From contig CAWBXX010000006.1 of the NCBI GenBank assembly GCA_963792885.1, positions 310,001 to 374,000 on the forward strand: DNA of 64,000 nt, read 5' to 3'. Source of the stretch: DASWJZ01 sp963792885 (GTDB lineage: Bacteria > Pseudomonadota > Alphaproteobacteria > Rhizobiales > Afifellaceae). This document shows, in pieces, positions 9,134-18,614 of this stretch. Below the pieces are notes generated by a model. The model worked only from the letters and a program-made list of their open reading frames with translations. It was not told the origin of the DNA and searched no databases. A program made the position numbers and the translations under genes. Positions within the stretch are counted from its first letter, which is position 1. Each line of letters starts with the position of its first letter.

Positions 9134-9180
9134 CCCCTCACCCGTCGCGTTCGGCGACACCCTCTCCCCATGGGAGAGGG
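9134..9180 (-). repeat. palindromic intergenic repeat, copy 2 (inverted)
   Basis: An inverted copy of the same repeat type. CCCCTCACCCG is followed by the perfect 21-base palindrome CCCTCTCCCCATGGGAGAGGG at 9160-9180. The two copies face each other across about 50 bases, which could form a larger cruciform. The right arm GGGAGAGGG directly precedes the DgoK start codon and is the only ribosome-site-like sequence there. Confidence 0.7.
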
Positions 9181-10101
9181 TTGGGCGCGCAGACCCCCGC
9201 ACTCATCGGCATCGATTGGGGAACCAGCAATTTCCGTGCGTTCCTGCTCGATGCTGCCGGCAACATGGTCGCCCGCCGCGCCGGGCCGCACGGAATCATG
9301 ACGGTGTCGGACGGGAAGTTCGGGCCGGTGCTCGCCGCCGGGATCGGCGAGTGGCTCGCGGACGGCAAGCTGCCCATCTTGATGTCGGGCATGATCGGCA
9401 GCCGCCAGGGATGGGTCGAGGCGCCTTACGCAGCGACGCCGGCGGGCCTTGCCGATCTCGCTTCGGCGCTTGCGCCGGTTCCTTTCGATGCCGCGAGAGC
9501 CTGCATCGTGCCGGGGCTCGTGACCAAGCACGATGACCGTCATGACGTGATCCGCGGCGAGGAGACGCAAATCTTCGGGGTGCTCGCGCATCTCGGCGTT
9601 GAGCACGCGCGCTTCCTTCTGCCGGGCACGCATTCGAAGTGGGTCGTGGTGGAGCGCGGCAAGGTCGTGCGCTTTGCGACCTATATGACCGGCGAGATCT
9701 TCGCTGCGGCGCGCGACCACACCATCCTTGGGCGCCTCATGTGCGACTCGAAGCGTTGCGATGCGGCGTTTGCGAAGGGCGTAACGCTTGGCGCGTCGCC
9801 CGGCGGGCCGGGCGCGTTGCTCAGTCGCCTCTTCGCCGTCCGCACTGCCGGGCTCTTCTCGACGCTGCAGGCGGAGGAGCTCTCCGACTATCTGAGCGGG
9901 CTTTTGATCGGAGCTGAGATAGCTGATGCCGTCAGCGGAGACCGCCAGGCGGTTGGCGTCGTCGCATTTGAGTCGCTTGCGGAGCGCTACCGCGCGGCGG
10001 CCGACATCCTTGGCATCCGGGCCGATGTCGTCCCGGCCGATTGCATCGCGGCGGGCTACGTCGCGATTGCGCGGGCGGCCGGCCTGATCGGCGGGGCCTG
10101 A
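9181..10101 (+). CDS. dgoK: 2-dehydro-3-deoxygalactonokinase
   Basis: 306-residue cytoplasmic sugar-acid kinase that phosphorylates 2-keto-3-deoxy-D-galactonate with ATP in the De Ley-Doudoroff galactose route. Diagnostic segments are the N-terminal phosphate loop IGIDWGTSNFRAFLLD, MSGMIGSRQGWVEAPY, the family signature IRGEETQIFG and LPGTHSKWVVV. The aldolase that uses its product starts 9 bases after its stop. No ATG is available before the IGIDWG motif. TTG 9181 fits the expected length, and its only Shine-Dalgarno-like sequence is the right arm of the palindromic repeat. Translation may thus depend on that hairpin being open. The function call is secure from motif plus neighbour. Confidence 0.92.
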   Translation: MGAQTPALIGIDWGTSNFRAFLLDAAGNMVARRAGPHGIMTVSDGKFGPVLAAGIGEWLADGKLPILMSGMIGSRQGWVEAPYAATPAGLADLASALAPVPFDAARACIVPGLVTKHDDRHDVIRGEETQIFGVLAHLGVEHARFLLPGTHSKWVVVERGKVVRFATYMTGEIFAAARDHTILGRLMCDSKRCDAAFAKGVTLGASPGGPGALLSRLFAVRTAGLFSTLQAEELSDYLSGLLIGAEIADAVSGDRQAVGVVAFESLAERYRAAADILGIRADVVPADCIAAGYVAIARAAGLIGGA

Positions 10102-10110
10102 GGGGAGTAG

Positions 10111-10743
10111 ATGGCGACCGATCTCGCCACGGCGATCCAGGAGCTTCCCCTCATTGCGATCCTCCGCGGCGTCACGCCGGACGAGGCGCCGGAGATCGGC
10201 GCGGCGGTCGTTGCGGCGGGCTTCCGCATCATCGAGGTGCCGCTCAACTCGCCTGATCCCTTCCGTTCCATCGAGACGCTCGCCGACCGTTTCGGGGATA
10301 CCGTCCTTGTGGGAGCGGGCACGGTGATGTCGCCGGACGCGGCACGGCGGACCGCCGACTCCGGCGGGCGGCTCGTGGTGATGCCGCATTCCGACGCCGC
10401 CGTGATCCGCTCCGCGAAGGCGGCCGGCACGTGGTGCTTACCGGGCGTTGCCACCCCGACCGAAGGCTTCGCCGCGCTTGCCGCCGGCGCCGATGGGTTG
10501 AAGCTTTTCCCGGCGGAGACATTGCCGCCGACGGCCGTGAAGGCGTGGCGCGCGGTCTTCCCGCGCGAGGTCCGGCTGATGCCGGTCGGCGGGATCGCGC
10601 CGGAATCGATGGCGGACTACGTAGCTGCCGGCGCATCGGGGTTCGGCATCGGCTCAGCGCTCTATAAGCCGGGGATCGGGCTCTCGGAGCTCACGACCCG
10701 CGCCGCCGCTTTTGTTGCGGCGTGGCGGGAGATAGCGCGCTAG
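10111..10743 (+). CDS. dgoA: 2-dehydro-3-deoxy-6-phosphogalactonate aldolase
   Basis: 210-residue class I aldolase of the KDPG/KHG family. It cleaves 2-keto-3-deoxy-6-phosphogalactonate into pyruvate and glyceraldehyde 3-phosphate. The N-terminal PLIAILRGVTPDEA carries the conserved glutamate/arginine region. IEVPLNSPDPFRSIE is the galactonate-type variant of the motif, and GADGLKLFPAE holds the Schiff-base lysine. MPVGGIAPESMADY and GFGIGSALYKPG bind phosphate. ATG 10111 has GGGGAG just upstream and follows the DgoK stop by 9 bases, so the two are co-translated. The KDPGal over KDPG choice follows from the PLNSP motif and the DgoK neighbour. Confidence 0.92.
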   Translation: MATDLATAIQELPLIAILRGVTPDEAPEIGAAVVAAGFRIIEVPLNSPDPFRSIETLADRFGDTVLVGAGTVMSPDAARRTADSGGRLVVMPHSDAAVIRSAKAAGTWCLPGVATPTEGFAALAAGADGLKLFPAETLPPTAVKAWRAVFPREVRLMPVGGIAPESMADYVAAGASGFGIGSALYKPGIGLSELTTRAAAFVAAWREIAR

Positions 10744-10851
10744 ACTCTGCACTTCACCGTCGTGGCTCGGACGCATGACGGTGCTACGAAGTCTGGCGGC
10801 CGGCGTCGCGGCGATAGACTGCGGCGTCATGACAACGCTGGGAGGAGGCGC

Positions 10852-13800
10852 GTGCCGAACCGGTTCGACGCTGAGAAGAAGAAACGCATCGAAGCCGCGC
10901 GCAAGCTGCTTGCGGGCGGGCGCGGCGGCAAGAAGCTCGAAGCGTTCGCCGAGCTTCTCTTCGATCACGCCGCCGGGGAAGATGTCGTCGAATATGACGC
11001 GGAAGCGCTCGCCGCCATTACCCGCGGCGCCTACGCCTTCTTCCGTCGTCGCGAGAAGACGCCCGCGGTCAAGGTGTCGGACATTGCCGGCACGGACTTA
11101 AGAGGGCGTGCGCATACGGCGATCGAGCTCTCGACGCAGAACCGCCCCTTCATCTTCAATTCCGTGCTCGGCGAGCTGCAGGCGCTCGGCCATCCTGTGC
11201 GGCTCGTCGTGCATCCGATCCTGACGGTCGAGCGGAACGCCGCCGGAGAGGTGGAGAGCTTCGGGCCGGGGACGCAGGAGCCTGACGCCGGGAGCAGGCG
11301 CGAGAGCTTCGTGCACGTGCACGTGCCGCTGATCCGCGATCCGGCCGTCCAGGCCAACCTCGCCGCGGACCTGACTTCGCTCCTCAACAACGTGCGAGTC
11401 GCGACCGACGACTGGGCCGCGATGCGCTCCCGAATCCGCGGTGCGATGAACGATCTCAGCCTCGATCATCCGAACATTCCAAGAGAGGCGCTCGACGAGA
11501 CGATCGAGTTCCTGGAGTGGCTCGACGAGGGGAACTTCGTCTTCCTCGGCATGCGTGAATACGCCTACGACGAGAGCGCCGGTGACTCGCTCGAATCGTC
11601 GGAGGGGCGCGGCCTTGGGCTCCTGCGCGATCCGAATGTGACGGTTCTCCGCCGCGGCACAGAAGTCGTGACGCTTACGCCGGAGATCCGTGCCTTTCTG
11701 CTCGCGCCCGATCCGCTGATCGTGACGAAGGCGAACGTCAAGACGCGCATCCACCGGCGCGACTACATGGACTATGTCGGCGTCAAGATATTCAAGGAGG
11801 GCAAGGTCAAGGGCGAGCTGCGTGTCGTCGGCCTGTTCACCTCCACCGCGTTCACGCAATCGGCCGAGCGCATCCCGCTGATCCGGCGCAAGGTCGCCGC
11901 GATCGTGAAGCGCGCCGGGCTTGACCCGCTCAGTCACTCCGGCAAGGCGCTGCTCAACATCCTCGAGCACTATCCGCGCACCGAGCTCTTTCAGGCGGAC
12001 GTCGAAGATCTGCACGACTTCGCGACAGCAATCCTCAGGCTTGAAGAGCGACCGCGCATCCGAGCGCTTTCGCGGCGCGACCGTTTCGACCGCTTCGTCT
12101 CAATCCTCGTATTCGTGCACCGTGACCGCTACACCTCGAACCTCCGTGAGCGGATCGGCGAGGCGTTGGCCAAGCTCTATGACGGGCGCGTCTCGGCCTT
12201 CTTCCCGGACTTCTCACTGCCGCATCTGACGCGCGTCCAATTCATCATCGGCCGCAATCCGACTGTGGGACCCGACCCCTCGCAGGATGAGGTCGAGGCG
12301 CGCATCCGCGGCATTGTCCGCAACTTCGACGATGACCTGGAGGAGGCGCTGAACGGCGTCTATCGGCCGGAGCGCGTGACGGAACTGCTTGCCGACTATG
12401 CCGGCGCCTTCCGTTCGGATTACCGCGCAAGGTTCTCGGCAGAGGACGCGCTCTCCGACATGGAGGTCGCCGAGCGGCTCGCACCTGACGATATCGAGGT
12501 TCGCTTCTTCCACCGCGACGACATGCGCGAGACGCTGTCGGTGATGTCGTTCCACCACCTCGGCGATCCGATTCCGCTATCACGGCGCGTGCCGCTGCTT
12601 GAGAATTTCGGCTTCTCAGTCGTCAATGAGCGCACCTACCGGATCAGGCGCAAGACAGGCCCGCGGCTCTACCGCCACGACATGACGCTCGTCGCTCCTG
12701 AAGGCCACGCTATCGATCTCGCCTCGGCCGGACGTCTTCACGATGCGGTGCTTGCGGTGTGGCGCGACAAGGCGAGGAACGACGGCTTCAATGCGCTCGT
12801 CCTTTCCGCCGACCTCGACTGGCGGCGTGCGGCGCTCTTGCGGACCATCGCCGGCTATCTCCGCCAGACCGCGGTTCCTTATTCGGTCGACTATGTCTGG
12901 GGAACGCTTGGCCGCTATCCCACCATCGCCTCGCTGCTCGTCTCGCTCTTCACGGCGCGGTTCCAGCTTGGGGTCGACGATCGCGACCGCACGGAAGCAC
13001 AGGTCGCGCGCAGGATCGAGACGGCGCTCCTGAAAGTCGCGAGCCTCGACGACGACACGATCCTGCGCTCCTTTCGGCAGGTGATCGAGGCGACGCAGCG
13101 GACCGACTTCTTCGCCACAGAAGGCTCGGAGGGGTCCGACGCGATCACTTTGAAGATCAGGCCGGACACGCTTGCCTTCGTGCCGTTGCCGCGGCCATTC
13201 CGCGAGATCTTCGTGCACTCGCCGCAGGTGGAAGGCGTGCATCTTCGCTTCGGGCCGGTCGCGCGCGGCGGCCTGCGCTGGTCGGATCGTCCGCAAGACT
13301 TCCGCACCGAGGTGCTGGGTCTCGTCAAAGCGCAGCAGGTGAAGAACGCCGTCATTGTGCCGGGCGGCGCCAAGGGCGGCTTCGTGCCGGGCCGGCTTCC
13401 GGTTGGGAGCCGCGAGCAGATCTTCGAGGCGGGACGGCAGGCCTATATCCGCTACGTCGACCGGCTTCTCTCCGTCACAGACGATATCGACGGCGACGAC
13501 ATAGTGCCGCCGAAAGATGTAGTGCGCCACGACGCCGACGACCCTTATCTTGTCGTCGCAGCCGACAAGGGCACGGCGACGTTCTCCGACACCGCGAACG
13601 CCATTGCCCTGAACCGTGGCTTCTGGCTCGGGGACGCCTTCGCCTCCGGCGGCTCAGCCGGCTACGATCACAAGGTCATGGGGATCACCGCGCGCGGCGC
13701 CTGGGAAGCGGTGAAGCGGCATTTCCGCGAGATGGATATCGATATCCAGAAGCAGCCATTCACCGTCGTCGGCGTCGGCGACATGTCGGGTGATGTCTTC

Positions 13801-15642
13801 GGCAACGGCATGCTGCTTTCGCCCGCGATCAAGCTCGTCGCCGCCTTCGACCATCGCGACATCTTCATCGATCCGAACCCCGATCCGGCGAAGGCGTTCA
13901 AGGAGCGGAAGCGGCTCTTTGGGCTGTCGCGATCGAGCTGGCAGGACTACGACCGCGCTTTGATCTCCAAGGGCGGCGGCGTCTTCTCGCGGAGCGAGAA
14001 ACAGATCGCGCTTTCGCCTGCGGTGAAGAAGCTTTTGAAACTTGGCAAGGCGAGCGTGCGTCCATCGGAGATCCTGTCGGCGATCCTGAAGGCGCAGGCC
14101 GATCTTCTCTGGTTTGGCGGCATCGGTACTTATGTGCGTGGGCCGCAGGAGACGGACGCCGATGTTGGCGATAAGGCGAACGACGCGATCCGCATCTCTG
14201 CGCTCGATGTCGGAGCGAAGGTGGTGGGGGAGGGCGCTAATCTCGGCATGACGCCGAAGGCGCGCATCGCCTACGGACTGAAGGGCGGACGCTGCAATTC
14301 CGACGCCATCGATAATTCGGCCGGCGTCAACACGTCGGACGTCGAGGTCAACATCAAGATCGCGCTGGCGCCGGCCGTGCGCGCCGGCAAGCTCAGCGAC
14401 GGAAAGCGGCTCTCGCTTCTGAAGGCGATGACCGACGAGGTGGCGGAGCTGGTGCTTCGCAACAACTACCAGCAGACGCTGGCGATATCGCTCGAGCAGC
14501 GCCGCGGCCTCGACAATCTCGGTAACCAGATGCGGCTGATGGCAGAGCTCGAGGAGCGCGGGTTGCTCGAGCGAGAGGTCGAGGACCTGCCGACCGATTC
14601 CGCGCTCGAAGCACGCGCCGCGACCGGGCACGGGCTAACCCGCGCGGAGATCGGCACGCTGCTCGCGTTTGCAAAGATCGCGCTCTCCAACGATCTCGTC
14701 GGCAGCGCCATGCCCGACGACGCGTATCTCGGGCGCGAGCTTTTCCGCTATTTCCCGGAGGCGATGCGCAAGCGCTATGCACCCGGGATCGAGAGCCATC
14801 GACTCCGTCGCGAGATCATCTCGACGCAGCTTGCGAACTCACTCATCAATCGCGGCGGGCCGACGGTCTTGGTCGCGGCGCGCGACCGCACCGGGGCATC
14901 GGTAGCGGAACTGACCCGCGCCTATGCCGCCGCGCGCGACAGCTTCGGCCTGCAGGCCCTTCACTCGGAGATCGATGCGCTCGACGCGAAGATCTCCGGC
15001 CGCCTGCAGCTCGATCTCTATGCGACCGTGCAGGATGTGCTGGTCGACCGCCTATGCTGGTTCACGCGCAGCATGGATCACACTGACGGCCTCGCGAAGG
15101 TCGTTGCGCATTACCGAAAGTCGCTCGATTCGCTTGCCGCAATCCTGCCCTCGCTCATGCCGCGCGAGCGCGCCGAGGCTGTGCACTACATGGAGGCCAA
15201 GCTGAAGCCGGGGCACGTGCCGGAGGCGCTGGCGGCGCGGCTAGCGATGCTGCCGACGCTCGCGAGCGCGGCGAACGTGGTCCCCATCGCGGACCGCACC
15301 GGGCGGAGCCTCGCCGATGCCGCGAAGGCCTATTTCGCCGTCTCCGATCGCTTCGGCTTCGGCCGCATCGACCAGATGACGGAAGAGGTCTCGACCGGCG
15401 ACTATTACGAGGGCCTGGCGCTCAAGAAGGCGCGCGACAGCCTGGAGACCGCGCACCGAGATCTCGCACAGAATGTCATCGCCAACGGCGCCGGCGGCGA
15501 TGTCGCCGCTTGGGAAGCGACCGCTGGCGAGCGGGTGACGGCGACCGCCGAGCAGGTGCAGAAGATCTTCTCCGACCACCACCCGTCGATGGCCAAGGTC
15601 ACCGTCGCCGCGAGCCTCTTGTCGGAGCTCGCGCGAGGATAG
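10852..15642 (+). CDS. NAD-specific glutamate dehydrogenase, large (180-kDa) type
   Basis: 1,596-residue cytoplasmic enzyme that oxidatively deaminates glutamate to 2-oxoglutarate and ammonia with NAD. The length and the N-terminal ACT-like regulatory region match the L-GDH180 family of proteobacteria and actinobacteria. In the catalytic core (residues about 800-1250) I see RFGPVARGGLRWSDRPQDFR, VKNAVIVPGGAKGGFVPG with the active-site lysine, ADKGTATFSDTAN, GSAGYDHKVMGITARGAWE, and the nucleotide-binding VVGVGDMSGDVFGNGML. The frame is intact across nearly 4.8 kb. GTG 10852 follows GGGAGGAGG at ideal distance, and the 30 codons before it look non-coding. It follows the sugar-acid operon by about 100 bases and would connect its 2-oxoglutarate output to nitrogen metabolism. 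Confidence 0.93.
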   Translation: MPNRFDAEKKKRIEAARKLLAGGRGGKKLEAFAELLFDHAAGEDVVEYDAEALAAITRGAYAFFRRREKTPAVKVSDIAGTDLRGRAHTAIELSTQNRPFIFNSVLGELQALGHPVRLVVHPILTVERNAAGEVESFGPGTQEPDAGSRRESFVHVHVPLIRDPAVQANLAADLTSLLNNVRVATDDWAAMRSRIRGAMNDLSLDHPNIPREALDETIEFLEWLDEGNFVFLGMREYAYDESAGDSLESSEGRGLGLLRDPNVTVLRRGTEVVTLTPEIRAFLLAPDPLIVTKANVKTRIHRRDYMDYVGVKIFKEGKVKGELRVVGLFTSTAFTQSAERIPLIRRKVAAIVKRAGLDPLSHSGKALLNILEHYPRTELFQADVEDLHDFATAILRLEERPRIRALSRRDRFDRFVSILVFVHRDRYTSNLRERIGEALAKLYDGRVSAFFPDFSLPHLTRVQFIIGRNPTVGPDPSQDEVEARIRGIVRNFDDDLEEALNGVYRPERVTELLADYAGAFRSDYRARFSAEDALSDMEVAERLAPDDIEVRFFHRDDMRETLSVMSFHHLGDPIPLSRRVPLLENFGFSVVNERTYRIRRKTGPRLYRHDMTLVAPEGHAIDLASAGRLHDAVLAVWRDKARNDGFNALVLSADLDWRRAALLRTIAGYLRQTAVPYSVDYVWGTLGRYPTIASLLVSLFTARFQLGVDDRDRTEAQVARRIETALLKVASLDDDTILRSFRQVIEATQRTDFFATEGSEGSDAITLKIRPDTLAFVPLPRPFREIFVHSPQVEGVHLRFGPVARGGLRWSDRPQDFRTEVLGLVKAQQVKNAVIVPGGAKGGFVPGRLPVGSREQIFEAGRQAYIRYVDRLLSVTDDIDGDDIVPPKDVVRHDADDPYLVVAADKGTATFSDTANAIALNRGFWLGDAFASGGSAGYDHKVMGITARGAWEAVKRHFREMDIDIQKQPFTVVGVGDMSGDVFGNGMLLSPAIKLVAAFDHRDIFIDPNPDPAKAFKERKRLFGLSRSSWQDYDRALISKGGGVFSRSEKQIALSPAVKKLLKLGKASVRPSEILSAILKAQADLLWFGGIGTYVRGPQETDADVGDKANDAIRISALDVGAKVVGEGANLGMTPKARIAYGLKGGRCNSDAIDNSAGVNTSDVEVNIKIALAPAVRAGKLSDGKRLSLLKAMTDEVAELVLRNNYQQTLAISLEQRRGLDNLGNQMRLMAELEERGLLEREVEDLPTDSALEARAATGHGLTRAEIGTLLAFAKIALSNDLVGSAMPDDAYLGRELFRYFPEAMRKRYAPGIESHRLRREIISTQLANSLINRGGPTVLVAARDRTGASVAELTRAYAAARDSFGLQALHSEIDALDAKISGRLQLDLYATVQDVLVDRLCWFTRSMDHTDGLAKVVAHYRKSLDSLAAILPSLMPRERAEAVHYMEAKLKPGHVPEALAARLAMLPTLASAANVVPIADRTGRSLADAAKAYFAVSDRFGFGRIDQMTEEVSTGDYYEGLALKKARDSLETAHRDLAQNVIANGAGGDVAAWEATAGERVTATAEQVQKIFSDHHPSMAKVTVAASLLSELARG

Positions 15643-15660
15643 ACGTCCGCAGCAAAGAAC

Positions 15661-15679
15661 GCGCCGGGCGGGCCGGCGC
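15661..15679. terminator. GC-rich hairpin between convergent genes
   Basis: GCGCCGG-GCGGG-CCGGCGC forms a perfect 7-bp stem with a 5-base loop between the ends of the glutamate dehydrogenase gene and the ABC binding-protein gene. On the minus strand it is followed by GTTCTTTG, a modest T-rich stretch. It therefore better suits termination of the minus-strand ABC operon. Confidence 0.45.
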
Positions 15680-15710
15680 GTCCGGTTGTCGTAAGCGCTT
15701 CTACCGCGTC

Positions 15711-16700
15711 TTAGCGGATGCCCGCGTCGATCAGGTCGACGAGGCCGCCGATCGTGTCCGGGGTGACCACGCCGGCGCCGGTGTTAAGCGACAGGCCAGG
15801 CATCTTGTACTTGGCGGTCATCACGCACTGCACGACCGGCATGAAGCCCTGCAGGTAGAGCAGCTGATCGAGCGTGGCGGAGACGTAGCCGGACTTCAGG
15901 CCGTCGATCGTGGCGGGGCCGAGGTCGATACCGCCGACGACGATGTCGCCGGGCTGCTTGCCGGCCTTCTTCAGCACCTCGGCGAGGACACCGGTGATGC
16001 CGCCGTGTTGGGTGCCGATAGCCTTCAGGTTCGGGTGGCTCTGGATGTAGGAGACCAGAACCGGCACGCCGAGCGACACGTCGGAGTTGATCTCCTGGGT
16101 GATCTCGAGGCGGTCGACCGTGAGGCCGGCCTTTTCAAGCGTGTCAGCAAGGCCCTTCTCGGACTGGCCACGCTCTGCCTGGCTGAAGACGCCGTAGACC
16201 ATCGCCTCGTCGCCCGCCTTGAGGCCATGCGACAGCATCGCCTCAGCGGTCAGCGTGCCGCCGGCGTAGAGGTCGACGCCGGCATAGCCCGTGCCGCTCG
16301 TACCGAACTCGGCCTGCAGATCGGTCATCGGCGAGTTGCCGACGGTCACCACGATGCCCTGATCGACGGCGCTCTTGACGATGTCGTGGAACGCGGTCGA
16401 GCCGGGATGGCCCATGATCTCGATGCAGCTCGGCTTGGCGGCGACCGCCTCCTTGAACTGGCTGATCATGGTTTCCGGCGCCCAGGCCGAGAACTGCTCC
16501 TTCAAGTCGACGCCGAAGGCGGCGGCAGCCTGCTCGGCGCCGGTCTGGCGGGCGAGCGTCGCACCGTCGCCGGGATTGCCGCCCATCTGCATGTACATGG
16601 TCAGGCCGGAGCCGATCATGTCGGCGGCCGAAGCCGCGCCGGCATTGGCCAAGAGGGCCGTCGCGGCCACTCCGGCCAGCAGAAATTTGGTTACACGCAT
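15711..16700 (-). CDS. sugar ABC transporter substrate-binding protein (RbsB-like, cluster 1)
   Basis: 329-residue periplasmic binding protein of the pentose/ribose type (Peripla_BP_4). The N-terminus MRVTKFLLAGVAATALLANA followed by GAASAAD is a clear Sec signal peptide with an Ala-x-Ala site. I chose ATG 16700, with GGGAG nine bases upstream, over an ATG 27 bases earlier. The mature protein contains the hinge-type segments IEIMGHPGSTAFHDIVKSAVDQGI and VVTVGNSPMTD, and IVVGGIDLGPATIDGLKSGYVSATLDQ near the end. It is the last gene of a minus-strand set with permease, ATPase and a GntR regulator. The sugar cannot be named from sequence. Pentose or a deoxy-sugar fits the neighbourhood. Confidence 0.88.
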   Translation of the reverse strand: MRVTKFLLAGVAATALLANAGAASAADMIGSGLTMYMQMGGNPGDGATLARQTGAEQAAAAFGVDLKEQFSAWAPETMISQFKEAVAAKPSCIEIMGHPGSTAFHDIVKSAVDQGIVVTVGNSPMTDLQAEFGTSGTGYAGVDLYAGGTLTAEAMLSHGLKAGDEAMVYGVFSQAERGQSEKGLADTLEKAGLTVDRLEITQEINSDVSLGVPVLVSYIQSHPNLKAIGTQHGGITGVLAEVLKKAGKQPGDIVVGGIDLGPATIDGLKSGYVSATLDQLLYLQGFMPVVQCVMTAKYKMPGLSLNTGAGVVTPDTIGGLVDLIDAGIR

Positions 16701-16749
16701 GTCCGTTTTCTCCCTTTTTGTCCGCATCGCGCCTTGCCGGCGCGTGCCG

Positions 16750-17808
16750 TTATTCGGCCGCGCGCATGCGGCCGAAACTCTTGAAGGAGCCGATGCGCGC
16801 GAAGAAGGCGCGGCGGCGCTGCGGCTCGTCGACGTAGAGGTAGAAGATGATCGAGATCAGGAAGACGAGGCCCTGCACGGTGCGCACCCAGGCGCCGGTC
16901 AGGCCGGTCGCGACAAGGCCGGCCTCGATCATCCCGATGATGAAACAGCCGAACACCGTGCCGACGATGGTGGCGCGTCCGCCGAAGATCGACGTGCCGC
17001 CGATCAGCACCGAGGCGATGGCGGTCAGGAGGTAGCCCTGACCCTGATTGCCGAAGAAGTTCTTGTTCTCCAACGTCAGCATGATTGCGGCGGTCGCGCC
17101 CAGCGCGCCCATCAGCGTGAATATCTTGATCTTCTCACGATCGACGTCGATGCCGACCACCCGCGAGACGTCATTTGAATCGCCGATGAACAGCGCATGC
17201 TCGCCGAAACGGTGGCGGTTCAAGATGAACCACAGGAAGACGACGATCAGGATGGTCCATAGCGACTGTAATGGGATCTGATGCACCCAGTCCGGCATGT
17301 TCGTCCCGGCGAAGGGGCGGCCGACGATCACCTTCCAGACCGAGCTCTCTTCGGCGCCGCGCAGGGCGTAGGACTTGCCGCCGGACAGCACCGTCGCCAT
17401 GCCGTACCAGAAGAATTGCGCCGCGAGCGTCGCCATGAAGGAGGGAATGCCGACTTTGGCGACGAGGACGCCGTTGATGAAGCCGATCATGATGCCGGAA
17501 CCAAGACCGGCGAACACGGCGATCCAACCGAGGTCGTATTCCTTGAACAGAACCGCGAAGACGAACCCGGAGAAGCCGATGATTGCCGGGAAGCAGAGGT
17601 CGATCTCGCCGGCGCCGATGACGAAAGTCAGTCCAATGGCGAGCAGGATCAGCGGCGGCAGCGTCGAGAGGAACGTCGTGTAGATGAACGGCCGTAGGAA
17701 GACTTCCGGCGCAGTGTACATGAACAGGATCAGCATCAGCACGAAGACGAGGATGATCGGCAGGCCTTCGATGCTGCGGATCACGGACTGCGGAGTGAGT
17801 TTGGCCAT
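16750..17808 (-). CDS. sugar ABC transporter permease (RbsC-like, cluster 1)
   Basis: 352-residue inner-membrane permease of the BPD_transp_2 family with 8-10 hydrophobic helices. Typical stretches are FVIGAGEIDLCFPAIIGFSG, the coupling-region sequence RHRFGEHALFIGDSNDVSRVVGIDV (contact with the ATPase) and VLIGGTSIFGGRATIVGTVFG. ATG 17808 is chosen because the longer open frame upstream is only the shadow of the ATPase gene. The ATPase ends 14 bases upstream and the binding protein begins 50 bases downstream, so the three form one importer. Confidence 0.9.
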   Translation of the reverse strand: MAKLTPQSVIRSIEGLPIILVFVLMLILFMYTAPEVFLRPFIYTTFLSTLPPLILLAIGLTFVIGAGEIDLCFPAIIGFSGFVFAVLFKEYDLGWIAVFAGLGSGIMIGFINGVLVAKVGIPSFMATLAAQFFWYGMATVLSGGKSYALRGAEESSVWKVIVGRPFAGTNMPDWVHQIPLQSLWTILIVVFLWFILNRHRFGEHALFIGDSNDVSRVVGIDVDREKIKIFTLMGALGATAAIMLTLENKNFFGNQGQGYLLTAIASVLIGGTSIFGGRATIVGTVFGCFIIGMIEAGLVATGLTGAWVRTVQGLVFLISIIFYLYVDEPQRRRAFFARIGSFKSFGRMRAAE

Positions 17809-17822
17809 GTGCGTCCGCGTCT

Positions 17823-18614
17823 TCAGTGCTTGTGCTGCAACTGGATAAGGTATTCGGTCAGCTCGGCGACCGACATGTCCTTCGGCGAGAGCTGTGAGAC
17901 GATCGCCCCACGGTCGAGCACGACCAGCCGGTCGGCGACCTCGTGGACGTGCGCCAAATTGTGCTCGATATAGACGCAGGCGCGTCCGGATTCCTTGATG
18001 CGGCGGACGAAGTCGATGACCTTGCGCACCTCGGAGACGCCGAGTGCGGCGGTCGGCTCGTCGAGCACGATAAGGTCGGCTTTGTAGTGCATGGCGCGGC
18101 CGATCGCGATGCCCTGTCGCTCGCCGCCCGAGAGGTTGCTGATCGTCGAATTGACCGTGATGCCGACGCCGCGGAAGCCGATCACGTCGATCAGGATCTG
18201 CTGGGCGATCTCCTTCTCGCGCTTGATATTGATGAAGCCGAAGCGGTTGGTGATCTGGCGGCCGACGAAGAAGTTGCGCCACAGCGGCTGCTTATCGGCG
18301 AGCGAGCGATCCTGATAGACGGTCTCGATGGAGAGGTCATGCGCCATGCGGACCGAATAGTCGGACGGGTCGATCTCCTTGTCGCGCACGAAGATGCGGC
18401 CGGAGGTCGGCGGCAGCACGCCCGTCATCACCTTGATCAGCGTAGACTTCCCGGCGCCGTTATCGCCGACCAGGCCGACGATCTCGTTGTGACCGATCGT
18501 AAGTGTGATGTCGTGAAGCGCGTGCACGGCGCCGAAATACTTCTCGACGTGCTCCAGCCGCACGACCGCGGCGTAGTCGCGGGCGTGGGCCTCAGCGTGC
18601 GCCGGGACGTTCAT
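17823..18614 (-). CDS. sugar ABC transporter ATP-binding protein (cluster 1)
   Basis: 263-residue cytoplasmic ATPase with a single nucleotide-binding domain, like FrcA, rather than the duplicated RbsA form. Walker A is GDNGAGKSTL, the Q-loop region is TVYQDRSLAD, the signature is LSGGERQGIAIGRAM, Walker B is LIVLDEPTAALG and the H-loop is VYIEHN. ATG 18614 lies inside the end of the GntR gene (23-base overlap) and has GGGGGAAGG upstream, so expression is probably coupled to the regulator. Confidence 0.9.
   Translation of the reverse strand: MNVPAHAEAHARDYAAVVRLEHVEKYFGAVHALHDITLTIGHNEIVGLVGDNGAGKSTLIKVMTGVLPPTSGRIFVRDKEIDPSDYSVRMAHDLSIETVYQDRSLADKQPLWRNFFVGRQITNRFGFINIKREKEIAQQILIDVIGFRGVGITVNSTISNLSGGERQGIAIGRAMHYKADLIVLDEPTAALGVSEVRKVIDFVRRIKESGRACVYIEHNLAHVHEVADRLVVLDRGAIVSQLSPKDMSVAELTEYLIQLQHKH

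Noticed and set aside
11098..14631. Long open frames antisense to the glutamate dehydrogenase gene.
   Set aside because: They are typical shadow frames of G+C-rich coding DNA, mirror the codon bias of the sense gene and show no recognisable domain.
16750..18282. A longer permease start giving 510 residues.
   Set aside because: The extra N-terminus is arginine-rich and is the out-of-frame reading of the ATPase gene. MAKLTPQSVI at 17808 is the natural start.
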